A DNA stretch of 64,000 nt from Polynucleobacter sp. UK-FUSCHL-C3 (GTDB taxonomy: Bacteria; Pseudomonadota; Gammaproteobacteria; Burkholderiales; Burkholderiaceae): contig NZ_CP099959.1 in the NCBI RefSeq assembly GCF_040409815.1, forward strand, positions 1,178,001 to 1,242,000, in the 5' to 3' direction. How positions within the stretch are numbered: position 1 is the stretch's first letter; each line of letters begins with the position of its first letter. The position numbers and the translations under genes are program-made. The notes under the pieces were generated by a model. The model worked only from the letters and a program-made list of their open reading frames with translations, was not told the DNA's origin and did not search any database. This document shows positions 1 to 8,059 of the stretch, piece after piece.

Positions 1-27
1 AACGTTTAATGATTTTCTGGAGACCGT

Positions 28-870
28 ATGAAGATGCTCAAAGCCTGGTTAGCTGTCCTTGGGTTAGCCTTTTCCCTTAATGCCTTTGCCCAATACCCTG
101 CTGCTGGGGGTGATGATAAATACCAGCCCAGATTGGGCCAAGAAGGTAAGGATGTGATCTGGATGCCTACAGGTGGTGAGTTGGTCACCCTAATGCTCAA
201 GACCGCCAAGGTTGCTCCTAATGATCTGGTCTACGACCTTGGTGCTGGCGATGGCAAGATTGCCATCGCGGCTGCTAAAGAATTTGGTGCCCGTTCGATT
301 GGTATTGAGTTCAACCCCGATATGGCGGCGTTTGCTCAGCGCAATGCGGTTCGTGCTGGCGTAGGCGATCGTGTCAAGATTATTAATGGCGATATCTTTA
401 AAGAAGATTTTAGTAAGGCAACCGTTGTTACTCTTTATCTTCTCCCCGACCTTAATCTGAAATTACGCCCTATTCTTTTAAAGATGAAACCAGGTACTCG
501 CGTGGTTTCTCATGCGTTCACTATGGGTGACTGGGAAGCCGATCAAGAAATTGAGGCTGGTCAGAGAGGTTATTTCTGGATTGTTCCTGCCAATGTTGCG
601 GGTGACTGGGTTATCGACGGTATTGAGACCCAAAACAAGGTTGTCCTTAACTTAGTGCAGCGCTATCAACGCATTGGTGGCAGCCTAACGGTAGGTGGCA
701 AGGCTCAACCTATTCTCAATCCAAGTCTTGAGGGTGACAAACTCAGTTTTGGCTACATTGATCGCAATAACAATTTGCATAATGTCAAATTGACTGTCAA
801 TGGTTCCCAATTAAAAGGGGAAGGCAAAGGCGGCTACCTCACCAATAGCATCACCGGTAACCGTCGCTAA
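28..870 (+). CDS. Exported SAM-methyltransferase-fold protein
   Basis: The 280-residue protein begins with a clear Sec signal peptide (residues 1-21, cut after AFA). A class I methyltransferase core follows, with motif I VYDLGAGDGKIAI at residues 68-80 and an acidic motif II residue in IGIEFNP near 94. The arrangement recalls the FAM173/ATPSCKMT-type protein lysine methyltransferases, but the substrate cannot be read from the sequence. About 90 residues beyond the core are beta-rich and unassigned. The ATG has a TGGAGA ribosome site 8 nt upstream. The APC permease starts 6 nt after the stop, so the two are probably co-transcribed. Export is odd because SAM is cytoplasmic; an anchored or non-catalytic role is possible. 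The fold is fairly sure, the activity is not. Confidence 0.72.
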   Translation: MKMLKAWLAVLGLAFSLNAFAQYPAAGGDDKYQPRLGQEGKDVIWMPTGGELVTLMLKTAKVAPNDLVYDLGAGDGKIAIAAAKEFGARSIGIEFNPDMAAFAQRNAVRAGVGDRVKIINGDIFKEDFSKATVVTLYLLPDLNLKLRPILLKMKPGTRVVSHAFTMGDWEADQEIEAGQRGYFWIVPANVAGDWVIDGIETQNKVVLNLVQRYQRIGGSLTVGGKAQPILNPSLEGDKLSFGYIDRNNNLHNVKLTVNGSQLKGEGKGGYLTNSITGNRR

Positions 871-876
871 TATTGG

Positions 877-2232
877 ATGTCGAGTTCTCAGGGCGCTAGC
901 TCTAGCGCCTCTCCTCTTCGTTTGCTCAGCCCCTTAGGGGCTGTTGCCATTATTGTTGGCATCGTTATTGGTGCTGGTATCTTCAAGACCCCTGCCATGG
1001 TGGCCGGCATTACCGGTGACGTTGGTTGGGCCATCACGATTTGGGTTGCTGGTGCACTCATCTCATTAATGGGTGCGCTTTGCTATGCCGAGCTTGCAAC
1101 TCTCTACCCTCATGCAGGCGGTGATTACCATTTCTTAACTCGAGCCTATGGCAAGAATGTGTCGTTCTTATATGGTTGGGCTAAGGCAATGGTGATTAAT
1201 ACTGGCTCGATTGCTCTCTTGGCATTCGTGTTTGGCGACTACATGAGTAAGGTCTTGCCACTAGGTGCCAACTCCACCATTTATTGGGCATTTCTTATTG
1301 TCATTACGCTCACTCTCATCAATCTGATTGGGATACATGCATCGGCAGGGATACAAACAATCTTAACCATTCTGGAGGTATGCGGTCTTCTTGCCATCAT
1401 CATTGCAGGCTTTGGTATTTTTGGTAATCCACTTCCTGCAGTTAATAACCCGCCTCTGTTCTCTAGCAACCCGCAACTTGGTATGTTGGGATTGGGAATG
1501 GTATTTGTCTTACTCACCTTTGGGGGTTGGAATGAGTCTGCCTATATCTCGGCGGAGCTCAAAGGTACTAGCAAGACCATCGTGAGTGTGATTGTGATTA
1601 GTCTCCTTGTAATTACCGTCATCTACCTTCTGGTCAATCTAGCACTGATTAATGGCTTAGGATTAAAAGCTTTAGCGAGTAGCAAAGCAGCGCCTGCCGA
1701 TTTATTGGGTCTTGCCTTTGGTCCGCTGGGCGAGAAATTACTCGGCCTCTTTGTGGCAGTAGCTGCTCTTACTAGCATTAACGCCACGATGATTGTGGGG
1801 GCTAGAACCAATTTCGCTATGGGTGAAGATTGGAAGGGTCTGAGCAAAATGGGTCGTTGGGAATCCTCGCGCGGTTCACCAAGCTTTGCGTTTTTAGTCC
1901 AAGGTGTGATTAGTCTTGCATTAGTTGGTTTTGGAGCTTTGCAGAGCGATGGGTTTGAAGCCATGGTGGAATTTACTGCTCCCGTGTTCTGGATCTTTTT
2001 GTTCTTGGTTGGGGTCGGCTTATTTATCCTACGGTTCAAAGATCGTACTTTACGCCCATTCAGCGTACCACTCTACCCCATTACCCCTCTCATCTTTTGT
2101 GCATCCTGCGCTTATCTTGCTTACTCGAGCATTACCTACGCCCATAGCAAAGGTGCAGCTGCGATCTCCCTCTATGTGATGATCGCCGGCCTTATTGCTC
2201 TTCTTATTCTTCGACTTCGTAAAGTGTCCTAG
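877..2232 (+). CDS. APC-superfamily amino acid permease
   Basis: A 451-residue integral membrane protein with about 12 hydrophobic segments. The first helix carries the APC signature (around IVGIVIGAGIF, residues 26-36), the glycine-rich unwound substrate site of amino acid/polyamine/organocation transporters. The sequence resembles the LAT/YfnA-like group that moves neutral amino acids by exchange or proton symport. The substrate cannot be decided. The start is the ATG 6 nt after the preceding stop; its ribosome site is poor, which suggests coupling to the upstream gene. No transporter-specific regulator is nearby. Confidence 0.8.
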   Translation: MSSSQGASSSASPLRLLSPLGAVAIIVGIVIGAGIFKTPAMVAGITGDVGWAITIWVAGALISLMGALCYAELATLYPHAGGDYHFLTRAYGKNVSFLYGWAKAMVINTGSIALLAFVFGDYMSKVLPLGANSTIYWAFLIVITLTLINLIGIHASAGIQTILTILEVCGLLAIIIAGFGIFGNPLPAVNNPPLFSSNPQLGMLGLGMVFVLLTFGGWNESAYISAELKGTSKTIVSVIVISLLVITVIYLLVNLALINGLGLKALASSKAAPADLLGLAFGPLGEKLLGLFVAVAALTSINATMIVGARTNFAMGEDWKGLSKMGRWESSRGSPSFAFLVQGVISLALVGFGALQSDGFEAMVEFTAPVFWIFLFLVGVGLFILRFKDRTLRPFSVPLYPITPLIFCASCAYLAYSSITYAHSKGAAAISLYVMIAGLIALLILRLRKVS

Positions 2233-2276
2233 GTCATTAAACTGACATCTTGCTCAGTACACTAGGGCTTTACTCG

Positions 2277-3139
2277 ATGTCTATGGTTTATCTTATTCGT
2301 CCCTTGAAGCTATTGGTGATACTCGTGGCGCTTAGCTGCGTATCACTGCCGACTATGGCATTTGAGCCTCTCAATACCGATGATGCCGGCACAATTGGGA
2401 AGAACGTTAATCAGATCGAGCAATACTTTTATTTCTTGCATAACAATGTGGCAGGAAATCCAGGCGGGGCAGCAACCCCTGGTGAAGAATTTAGAGGTAT
2501 TGGGAATGCAAAGGCATTTCCGCTTACTTATACCTATGGCTTGAGTGAGAGTACTGAGATGTCTCTCGCCACAACGTATTACTCTACTCCGCGTGGCTCT
2601 TACGCCCCCTTTGCAAATAACATCCTGGGCCTCAAATGGCGATTCATGGGAGATGGTGGCTCAGGTCTTGGAATGGCCATCAAGCCTATGATTACATTAC
2701 CAGCCAGTACCTCACAGCAAGTGCAAGGTTTGGGCTTAGCCAAAACAAACTATGAACTGAATTACATCCTCTCCTATTACTGGGACTCATTTCAGGTGCA
2801 TACCAATATTAGTTATGCCCGTAATCCTTACAACAAAAACTATCCATCAGTGGTAGCTACGCACCCTATCAAACTAATCTAGTCTCTGGCTCGATTGCAC
2901 CAGTGTGGATTGTGAGCACCTGGCTCAAATTAGCCTTGGATATTGGTAGCTCGATTGATACTTCGCCAAATTCAGGGGCTGTCAATGACTACGGGATGGT
3001 GGCGGCAATATTCTCCATTAACAAGAATATCGATATCGGTCTATCGTATTTACAGAGTGGCACAACCCCAAGCAATGCAGTGAGTGGCAAAGGTATCACG
3101 TCTGATCGCAGCGAAATTGGTGTTACCTGGAGATTTTGA
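2277..3139 (+). pseudogene. Outer-membrane-type beta-barrel protein, frameshifted
   Basis: Two reading frames together encode one protein. The first (2277-2882) has a signal peptide ending in TMAFEP and then alternating barrel-like strands (KYxLNYxL-type repeats). The second (frame of 2903-3139) continues with barrel strands and ends in a C-terminal Phe (VTWRF), typical of outer membrane proteins. Reading the second frame backwards gives sensible coding (PYQTNLVSGSIAPVW) up to about 2840. The frames join naturally if one A is missing from the A5 run at 2835-2839, giving about 287 residues. The family may be the transporter/MetA-pathway barrels (PF13557-like), but I am not certain. Either a real recent lesion or a homopolymer sequencing error explains it. 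The start could also be ATG 2283; the TTG at 2250 is unlikely. Confidence 0.6.
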
Positions 3140-3198
3140 GTAAGGTCAGCATTTAAGCCTCAACACCACGATCTGTTAATCTCGGAGGTGGTTATTAA

Positions 3199-4422
3199 AT
3201 GCCGCCATTGTTATTGATGAACACCTCATACGATTCTCCCCATCCATCTCGTAGCTCAGTAAGTCCTGGTAGTGCTTCTCTCTTAATCGTCTTTGCCGAA
3301 CTCCTGGGTACATCCCTGTGGTTCTCGATGAATAGCGTTGCCGATGATCTGATGGCGGCCTGGGAAATTAACTTAGCCGGCATTGGATTATTAACCAATG
3401 CAGTGCAACTCGGCTTTGTGGCAGGCACTTTGCTATTTGCATTTAGCGGTATTGCAGATCGCTTTAGGCCCAGTCGTATATTTTCCTTGTGCGCCCTATT
3501 GGGTGCCTTATTTAACGCTCTCTTTGCGCTATATGCCGATAGCATTCTGATGGGTTCGCTGCTCCGGTTTTTAGTGGGAGTATGTTTAGCAGGTATTTAT
3601 CCCGTTGGCATGAAACTCATCATTACCTGGGACCCCGAGAAAGCCTCTCAGCGCTTAGCCCAACTTGTGGGCATGCTCATATTGGGTACTGCCCTTCCTC
3701 ATGCAACGCGTTACTTCGGGGTTGATTGGCCTTGGCAATCTGTCATTTTGTTTTCATCCTTACTGGCGGTGCTTGCCATGGTCCTTATCTTTTGGCTAGG
3801 CGATGGTCCTCATTTAAAAATAAGTGCTCAATCCAAGATCAAACCCATTAGCATTCGTACAATTTTTGCAATCCCGGCCTATCGGAGTTCAGCCCTAGGC
3901 TATTTTGGTCACATGTGGGAGGTCTATGCATTTTGGGCCTTGGTACCAGTCTTAGTCGCAACCACCCATCACATTAGTAATCCAATAGAGTTATCAGGTT
4001 TTGCATTCTTGGTGATCGCAATGGGCACAGTTGGCTGTCTAATCGGCGGGCAACTGAGTAAGTCCATTAGCAGCTCGCGTGTAGCTAGTTATGCACTAGG
4101 GCTATCTGGTTTGTGCTGCTTACTCTATCCATGGGTCAAGGATGTGCCTCTTTTGTTGCAACTCATGTTCTGGGCAATCTGGGGTATGAGTGCAGCTGCT
4201 GACTCCCCACAACTATCTGCGATCTCTGCAAAGTCCTGTCCACCTGAGTTCGTGGGTACTGCCCTAACCATTCAGAATGCGATTGGCTTTGGTATCACCA
4301 TGATCTCAATACAGCTGTGTACGGTATTAATGCCGTATCTCAATCACTATATTAGTTGGGTGCTGTTACCCGGGCCCATTTTGGGACTGCTACTACTAAA
4401 CCGGGTGAGAAGATCTAAATAG
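3199..4422 (+). CDS. Major facilitator superfamily transporter
   Basis: A 407-residue membrane protein with about 12 transmembrane helices in two halves. The loop between helices 2 and 3 has the MFS motif A-like stretch GIADRFRPSR (near residues 86-95). A GGAGGT ribosome site lies 9 nt before the ATG, an unusually good match that supports this start. The cytoplasmic N-terminus is short and polar. The pattern fits the CynX/NarK-like or sugar-phosphate-like single-polypeptide transporters. The substrate is not recognisable and neighbours give no hint. It stands alone between the frameshifted barrel gene and the convergent tRNA-Pro. Confidence 0.75.
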   Translation: MPPLLLMNTSYDSPHPSRSSVSPGSASLLIVFAELLGTSLWFSMNSVADDLMAAWEINLAGIGLLTNAVQLGFVAGTLLFAFSGIADRFRPSRIFSLCALLGALFNALFALYADSILMGSLLRFLVGVCLAGIYPVGMKLIITWDPEKASQRLAQLVGMLILGTALPHATRYFGVDWPWQSVILFSSLLAVLAMVLIFWLGDGPHLKISAQSKIKPISIRTIFAIPAYRSSALGYFGHMWEVYAFWALVPVLVATTHHISNPIELSGFAFLVIAMGTVGCLIGGQLSKSISSSRVASYALGLSGLCCLLYPWVKDVPLLLQLMFWAIWGMSAAADSPQLSAISAKSCPPEFVGTALTIQNAIGFGITMISIQLCTVLMPYLNHYISWVLLPGPILGLLLLNRVRRSK

Positions 4423-4462
4423 ATCTAGATTCTGATTGATCAAGACCTTGGTATATCAAAAG

Positions 4463-4539
4463 TGGTCGGAGTACAAGGATTCGAACCTTGGACCCCCTGC
4501 TCCCAAAGCAGGTGCGCTACCAGGCTGCGCTACACTCCG
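4463..4539 (-). tRNA. tRNA-Pro (anticodon TGG)
   Basis: The minus strand folds into a complete cloverleaf of 77 nt with an encoded CCA end. The acceptor stem pairs CGGAGTG with TACTCCG. The anticodon stem is CCTGC/GCAGG around a loop containing TGG, and the T loop is GGTTCGAATCC. The TGG anticodon reads proline CCA codons and, by wobble, other CCN codons. A TATAAT box at 4550-4555 on the minus strand lies just upstream and is the likely -10 element. Confidence 0.97.
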
Positions 4540-4549
4540 ACGGACCCTT

Positions 4550-4555
4550 ATTATA
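4550..4555 (-). promoter_or_regulatory. -10 element of tRNA-Pro
   Basis: A perfect TATAAT on the minus strand lies 10 nt before the mature 5' end of tRNA-Pro. No good -35 hexamer is seen 16-18 nt upstream. This fits a tRNA promoter, but it was identified by eye only. Confidence 0.55.
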
Positions 4556-4621
4556 GCCTGAATAGCGTATAGAAGCTCCCTCCACAATAGGGGGCTTGAC
4601 AGCTCCTGTACCATAAGGCTT

Positions 4622-5026
4622 ATGTCGTTCATTGCTAACTCCCGCGCAACCCTTCGCCCACTAAGGCTCTGGGTCTGGCTTGGCTTTTTGCTACTAAGCC
4701 TGGTTACCACCCAATGGCTTGGGCTACAACATAGCGTTGATCACCCCGCGAGTGGGCATGCTGTTCAATTAAAAGCAGAAAATACACACGATCGGTGTAA
4801 CGATCAATCGCATTCATTCTTTGCGCTTTTGGGTCATGATGAGAGCTCCATTGACTGCCAGCTCTTTGATGCCCTGACCCTCGCCGGAATCATTACAGGC
4901 GGTCTTGTTACTTACTCAGTTCCCAATCTTTTTCATCAAAGTCTTTTTAGCATTACCTCTACACCGATTCAATCGGTATCGTATCGGCCCTATCAATCTC
5001 GTGCCCCTCCCTTCCTCATCCTTTAA
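4622..5026 (+). CDS. Small exported Cys/His protein, DUF2946-like
   Basis: A 134-residue protein with an N-terminal hydrophobic segment (about residues 17-34) that looks like a signal peptide or anchor. The middle part is rich in His and Cys (His in QHSVDHPASGH, HDRCNDQSH, GHDESSIDCQLFD). The C-terminus ends in SRAPPFLIL, resembling the xRAPP ending of DUF2946-type proteins, which often sit beside metal-related TonB receptors. It lies 93 nt upstream of a ZnuD-like receptor, which suggests a role in metal binding or uptake. This function is inferred from composition and context; I do not recognise a defined enzyme or transporter. Confidence 0.55.
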   Translation: MSFIANSRATLRPLRLWVWLGFLLLSLVTTQWLGLQHSVDHPASGHAVQLKAENTHDRCNDQSHSFFALLGHDESSIDCQLFDALTLAGIITGGLVTYSVPNLFHQSLFSITSTPIQSVSYRPYQSRAPPFLIL

Positions 5027-5037
5027 ACCCTCGGTGT

Positions 5038-5057
5038 CCTAGTGCGTGTGCACTAGG
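5038..5057. repeat. Perfect 8-bp inverted repeat before TonB receptor gene
   Basis: CCTAGTGC and GCACTAGG are exact reverse complements separated by GTGT. The site lies 11 nt after the stop of the small Cys/His protein and is followed by TGGTGTTTATT. It could be a weak intrinsic terminator or a repressor operator. The sequence alone does not decide. Confidence 0.6.
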
Positions 5058-5074
5058 TGGTGTTTATTAATTCT

Positions 5075-5097
5075 TTTATCTAGTTTTACTAGATAAA
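5075..5097. repeat. 9-bp inverted repeat just upstream of TonB receptor
   Basis: TTTATCTAG and CTAGATAAA are perfect reverse complements with a 5-nt centre. The repeat ends 22 nt before the receptor ATG, where a repressor site or an mRNA hairpin over the leader would act. The AT-rich dyad is compatible in style with metal-repressor operators, but I cannot match it to a known Zur or Fur box. Confidence 0.6.
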
Positions 5098-5119
5098 GTT
5101 ATTTATTGGATGAGTCATC

Positions 5120-7225
5120 ATGAATATCAATACAAACTATTTGCCGACAAAGCGGTCGGCCCTGTGGCTTGTGGCCTCTGCCGCATTTACAAGCGCTGTT
5201 TTTGCTCAACAAAACCCAATGCAAATTGATGTGACGGGTGCGAGAGAATCAACAACCAGTATCCTGACCCCGACCAAGATTTTGCAAGGTAATGAACTGC
5301 AAGATAAGTTAGGCACCACCTTAGGTGCCACCATTGGCAATGAACTTGGAGTGTCCCAAACTGGCTATGGTACTGGAGCATCCCGCCCCGTGATGCGCGG
5401 TCTGGAAGGCGCGCGAGTGCAGATCTTACAAAATGGTTTATCAGTGGGTGATGTCTCTGCCATCTCTGCCGACCATGCAGTAGCAAGTCCTGTTGCTAAT
5501 GCCAGACAAATTGAGATCTTACGAGGTGCTGCAGCCCTACTCTATGGCTCAGGCTCTAGCGGAGGCTTAGTGAATGTGATCAATGATCGCATCCTTACGA
5601 ACCTACCTGATAAACCAACAGGCGCTCTTAACACTAGTTATGACACGGTCAGTAATGGTCGTGCCGCATCGGGTGTGATTGAAGGCTCCGTGGGATCAGT
5701 GGCTGTTCATGTGGATACAGCCATTAATAACAATCAGAACTACCGTATTCCGGGATACGCCGAGCAAGGCGGGCCAAATGCAAACTGGAAGATTAATCCT
5801 AATGGACAGGCTCAAAATATCCCGTATTCAGGAAAGCTGCCAAATTCGTTTAACAATCAAAATAATTTAGGTGTTGGAGCATCTTATATAGGTAAGTCAA
5901 GTTATACGGGTATCTCGGTAGAGCGGTTAAACAATAACTACGGAATACCGACCCCCGAGGGCGGAATGATTAAGCAGTCACAGAACCGCTACGACTTTCA
6001 ACATCAAACCCGTGATCCATTTGCGGGGTTCTCATCGGTTAAGTTCAGTGCTGCGAACAGTAATTACAACCATACAGAATTTGGAACAAGCGCATACACC
6101 CCAGCTGCTCTTTGGAAAAATATTGCTAATGAGATGCGACTTGAGCTAGCCCATAAACAATGGATGGGTTGGAAAGGGACTTTTGGAGCCCAAGTAACGC
6201 GATCCTCGGTCGAGGCGACAGAAATTAAAACTAGAAGTTATGCCATCTTGCCATCTACCAAAACAAACTCCGATGCCTTATTTTGGATTGAAGAAGGCAG
6301 CTGGGGAGCTTTACAAGGTAACCTAGGTTTGCGGTACGACAATGTAAAACAGAATCCAAATTCATCCACGGTGTTGAGTGCTGAAGGCCCATTTTCTAGC
6401 CCAACTACAAACCCAGCAAAACCACAAGTTCAAAATAAAAACTTTAATTTACTTTCCTATTCAGCAGGCGGTCTTTGGAACTTTGCAAATGGATATGGCA
6501 CTGGTCTTTCATACACTGTGTCGCAACGCGCTCCAAGCGCTCAAGAGCTCTACTCATATGGAATTCATGAGTCCACAGCCACCTTTGCAGTCGGTAACTC
6601 TAATTTAAGCAAAGAGACCTCGCATAATTTAGAGCTCAATGTTCAAAAGACGATGGGTGAGGTACGCAGTAAAGTAAATATTTATATCAATAGATTTAAT
6701 AACTATATTTATGGTCGCTACACTGGGCAGTTTATTGCTGCTGGCGCCGAGGAAGGTGCTGGTTTTTCTGTCGTCCAAGCTCAACAAGCTGCTGCCACCA
6801 TCAAGGGGGCTGAGGGAGAGATAACGCATAACTGGGGCAATGTGGGTAGCGGTGCGCGCTTATTTGCCGATGCCTCACAAGGTAGCTTTGATGCGGGTGG
6901 TAATTTGCCCTTGCAGCCTGCACCTCGTATTGGCCTGCAAGTAGCGCATCAGAAGAATGGTTGGTTAGCTAATGCGAGCTATACCTATAGCTTCCAACAA
7001 AATCGTTTGGCAACATGGGAGGTAGGCCCAACACCCAGCTATAACCTTTTGAATGCAGGTCTCTCCTACACCGAGAAGGTTAATAAGATTAGCTGGACCA
7101 GCTACATGATGCTAAAGAACATCTTGAATGATGACATTCGCTATGCAACCACTCCGATGGCAGTCCGCTTATATGCTCCCCAACCAGGACGTAGCCTCAT
7201 GGTCGGTGTGCGGGCAAACTTCTGA
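5120..7225 (+). CDS. TonB-dependent outer membrane receptor, ZnuD-like
   Basis: A 701-residue receptor with a signal peptide (cut near residue 29, VFA/QQ), an N-terminal plug domain and a long 22-strand-type barrel ending in ANF. The plug contains RGLEGARVQILQNG, SADHAVA and EILRGAAALLYGS, which closely follow the ZnuD zinc-receptor pattern (DHAVA, followed by RGPATLLYGSSAIGG). The metal specificity is therefore probably zinc or a zinc complex, although the long His-rich loops of Neisseria ZnuD are not obvious here. Transport would depend on TonB-ExbBD, which is not in this window. It is preceded by a small Cys/His protein and two inverted repeats that may control it. Confidence 0.82.
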   Translation: MNINTNYLPTKRSALWLVASAAFTSAVFAQQNPMQIDVTGARESTTSILTPTKILQGNELQDKLGTTLGATIGNELGVSQTGYGTGASRPVMRGLEGARVQILQNGLSVGDVSAISADHAVASPVANARQIEILRGAAALLYGSGSSGGLVNVINDRILTNLPDKPTGALNTSYDTVSNGRAASGVIEGSVGSVAVHVDTAINNNQNYRIPGYAEQGGPNANWKINPNGQAQNIPYSGKLPNSFNNQNNLGVGASYIGKSSYTGISVERLNNNYGIPTPEGGMIKQSQNRYDFQHQTRDPFAGFSSVKFSAANSNYNHTEFGTSAYTPAALWKNIANEMRLELAHKQWMGWKGTFGAQVTRSSVEATEIKTRSYAILPSTKTNSDALFWIEEGSWGALQGNLGLRYDNVKQNPNSSTVLSAEGPFSSPTTNPAKPQVQNKNFNLLSYSAGGLWNFANGYGTGLSYTVSQRAPSAQELYSYGIHESTATFAVGNSNLSKETSHNLELNVQKTMGEVRSKVNIYINRFNNYIYGRYTGQFIAAGAEEGAGFSVVQAQQAAATIKGAEGEITHNWGNVGSGARLFADASQGSFDAGGNLPLQPAPRIGLQVAHQKNGWLANASYTYSFQQNRLATWEVGPTPSYNLLNAGLSYTEKVNKISWTSYMMLKNILNDDIRYATTPMAVRLYAPQPGRSLMVGVRANF

Positions 7226-7226
7226 G

Positions 7227-7991
7227 TTACTTGATCTGGGATCGCACTTGCTCTTCACAGTACTGAGCAAGTGCTTTCCGATCTAGGTCTGTAGCTGGGC
7301 TAGGACCAAATATCAGCTCGACGGTGATCGATTTAGTCCTGAGCATTTTTATGATCGAGTCAATTAAGGTCATCTCACCAATAAACGCAGTGGCATCGCT
7401 GTATTGATTATCTTGGTCCACATAACGAATGGTCATGGGGAAGGTTTGCACTTGGGTCTGGGCGGCTGACTCAAATAAATTGGGTCTGAATGCTAGGACC
7501 CGGTCTCCTGCCGTTGAGGTTCCCTCAGGGAATATGCAAATCGGCTCATTCGGTAAGAGGGTCTCAAGTTGGTTAGCAATCTCCTTGCCGTGTCTCTTAC
7601 TTTCTCTACGAATGAATACAGTACCAATTTGTTCTGCCATCCAACCAAATACTGGCCAGTCCGCTACTTCTGACTTTGCCACAAAGCGACACGGCAAAAA
7701 CGATTGAATGCTAGCGATATCAATCCAGGAGATGTGATTGGCGGCAATTAGATATCCCCCACTCTTGGGCAATAGCTCGGCATTAATGACTCGATGCTTT
7801 AAGTTAAAGATAGTGAGTAGATGTATTGACCAATGCCGAATGTGTCTCTTTTTTGTCTGATCTTTAGCAAATGGAAAGATACAGATTAGGATAGATATGC
7901 CTTTGATCGTATGGGCAATGATCTTTAGGAATGGTATGAATAAAAATGTCGATTTGGCACGCATCCTTGTGATGATAAAGGGATGAACCAT
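7227..7991 (-). CDS. PlsC/OlsA-family lysophospholipid acyltransferase
   Basis: The protein carries the acyltransferase signatures NHISWID (the NHx4D catalytic motif) and FPEGTST (acceptor-binding block III), with a membrane-associated hydrophobic N-terminus. Such enzymes acylate the sn-2 position of lysophosphatidate (PlsC), or add the second acyl chain to lyso-ornithine lipid (OlsA). The nearby OlsB-type gene at 10438 makes OlsA an attractive reading, but PlsC cannot be excluded. The frame is open to 8108, which would run through the PlcP start region. I chose the ATG at 7991 (254 residues, a normal family length); the ATG at 7964 is an alternative. It converges with the TonB receptor gene, with a 1-nt gap. 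Confidence 0.75.
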   Translation of the reverse strand: MVHPFIITRMRAKSTFLFIPFLKIIAHTIKGISILICIFPFAKDQTKKRHIRHWSIHLLTIFNLKHRVINAELLPKSGGYLIAANHISWIDIASIQSFLPCRFVAKSEVADWPVFGWMAEQIGTVFIRRESKRHGKEIANQLETLLPNEPICIFPEGTSTAGDRVLAFRPNLFESAAQTQVQTFPMTIRYVDQDNQYSDATAFIGEMTLIDSIIKMLRTKSITVELIFGPSPATDLDRKALAQYCEEQVRSQIK

Positions 7992-7995
7992 CTCG

Positions 7996-8038
7996 CTGTC
8001 ATGAAACTGACACCAAAGCGTCACGATGTTTTCATAAT
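7996..8038 (+). promoter_or_regulatory. Triple Pho box and -10 element before plcP
   Basis: Three heptamers at 7996, 8007 and 8018 (CTGTCAT, CTGACAC, GCGTCAC) are spaced exactly 11 bp apart. They match the PhoB consensus CTGTCAT at 7, 5 and 4 positions. A CATAAT -10 (5 of 6) lies at 8033-8038. Transcription would start near 8045 and favours ATG 8060 as the plcP start. The site was read by eye and binding is inferred. Confidence 0.68.
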
Positions 8039-8059
8039 GCGGTGGCACAGTGGTGTTCC

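Noticed and set aside
2834..2840. C-AAA-AAC as a programmed -1 frameshift site
   Set aside because: The heptamer does not fit the X-XXY-YYZ rule (C precedes AAA) and no clear downstream stimulator was seen. A simple homopolymer indel explains it better.
4573..4597. Imperfect inverted repeat AAGCTCCC/GGGGGCTT before the Cys/His protein
   Set aside because: It has one mismatch and no T tract on either strand, and no known leader class fits, so it was not called as a terminator or riboswitch.
5187..5486. Open frame antisense to the TonB receptor gene
   Set aside because: It has no ribosome site or recognisable domain and lies wholly inside a well-supported gene; it is a shadow frame, as are the other antisense frames in ppk, carB and nuo genes.
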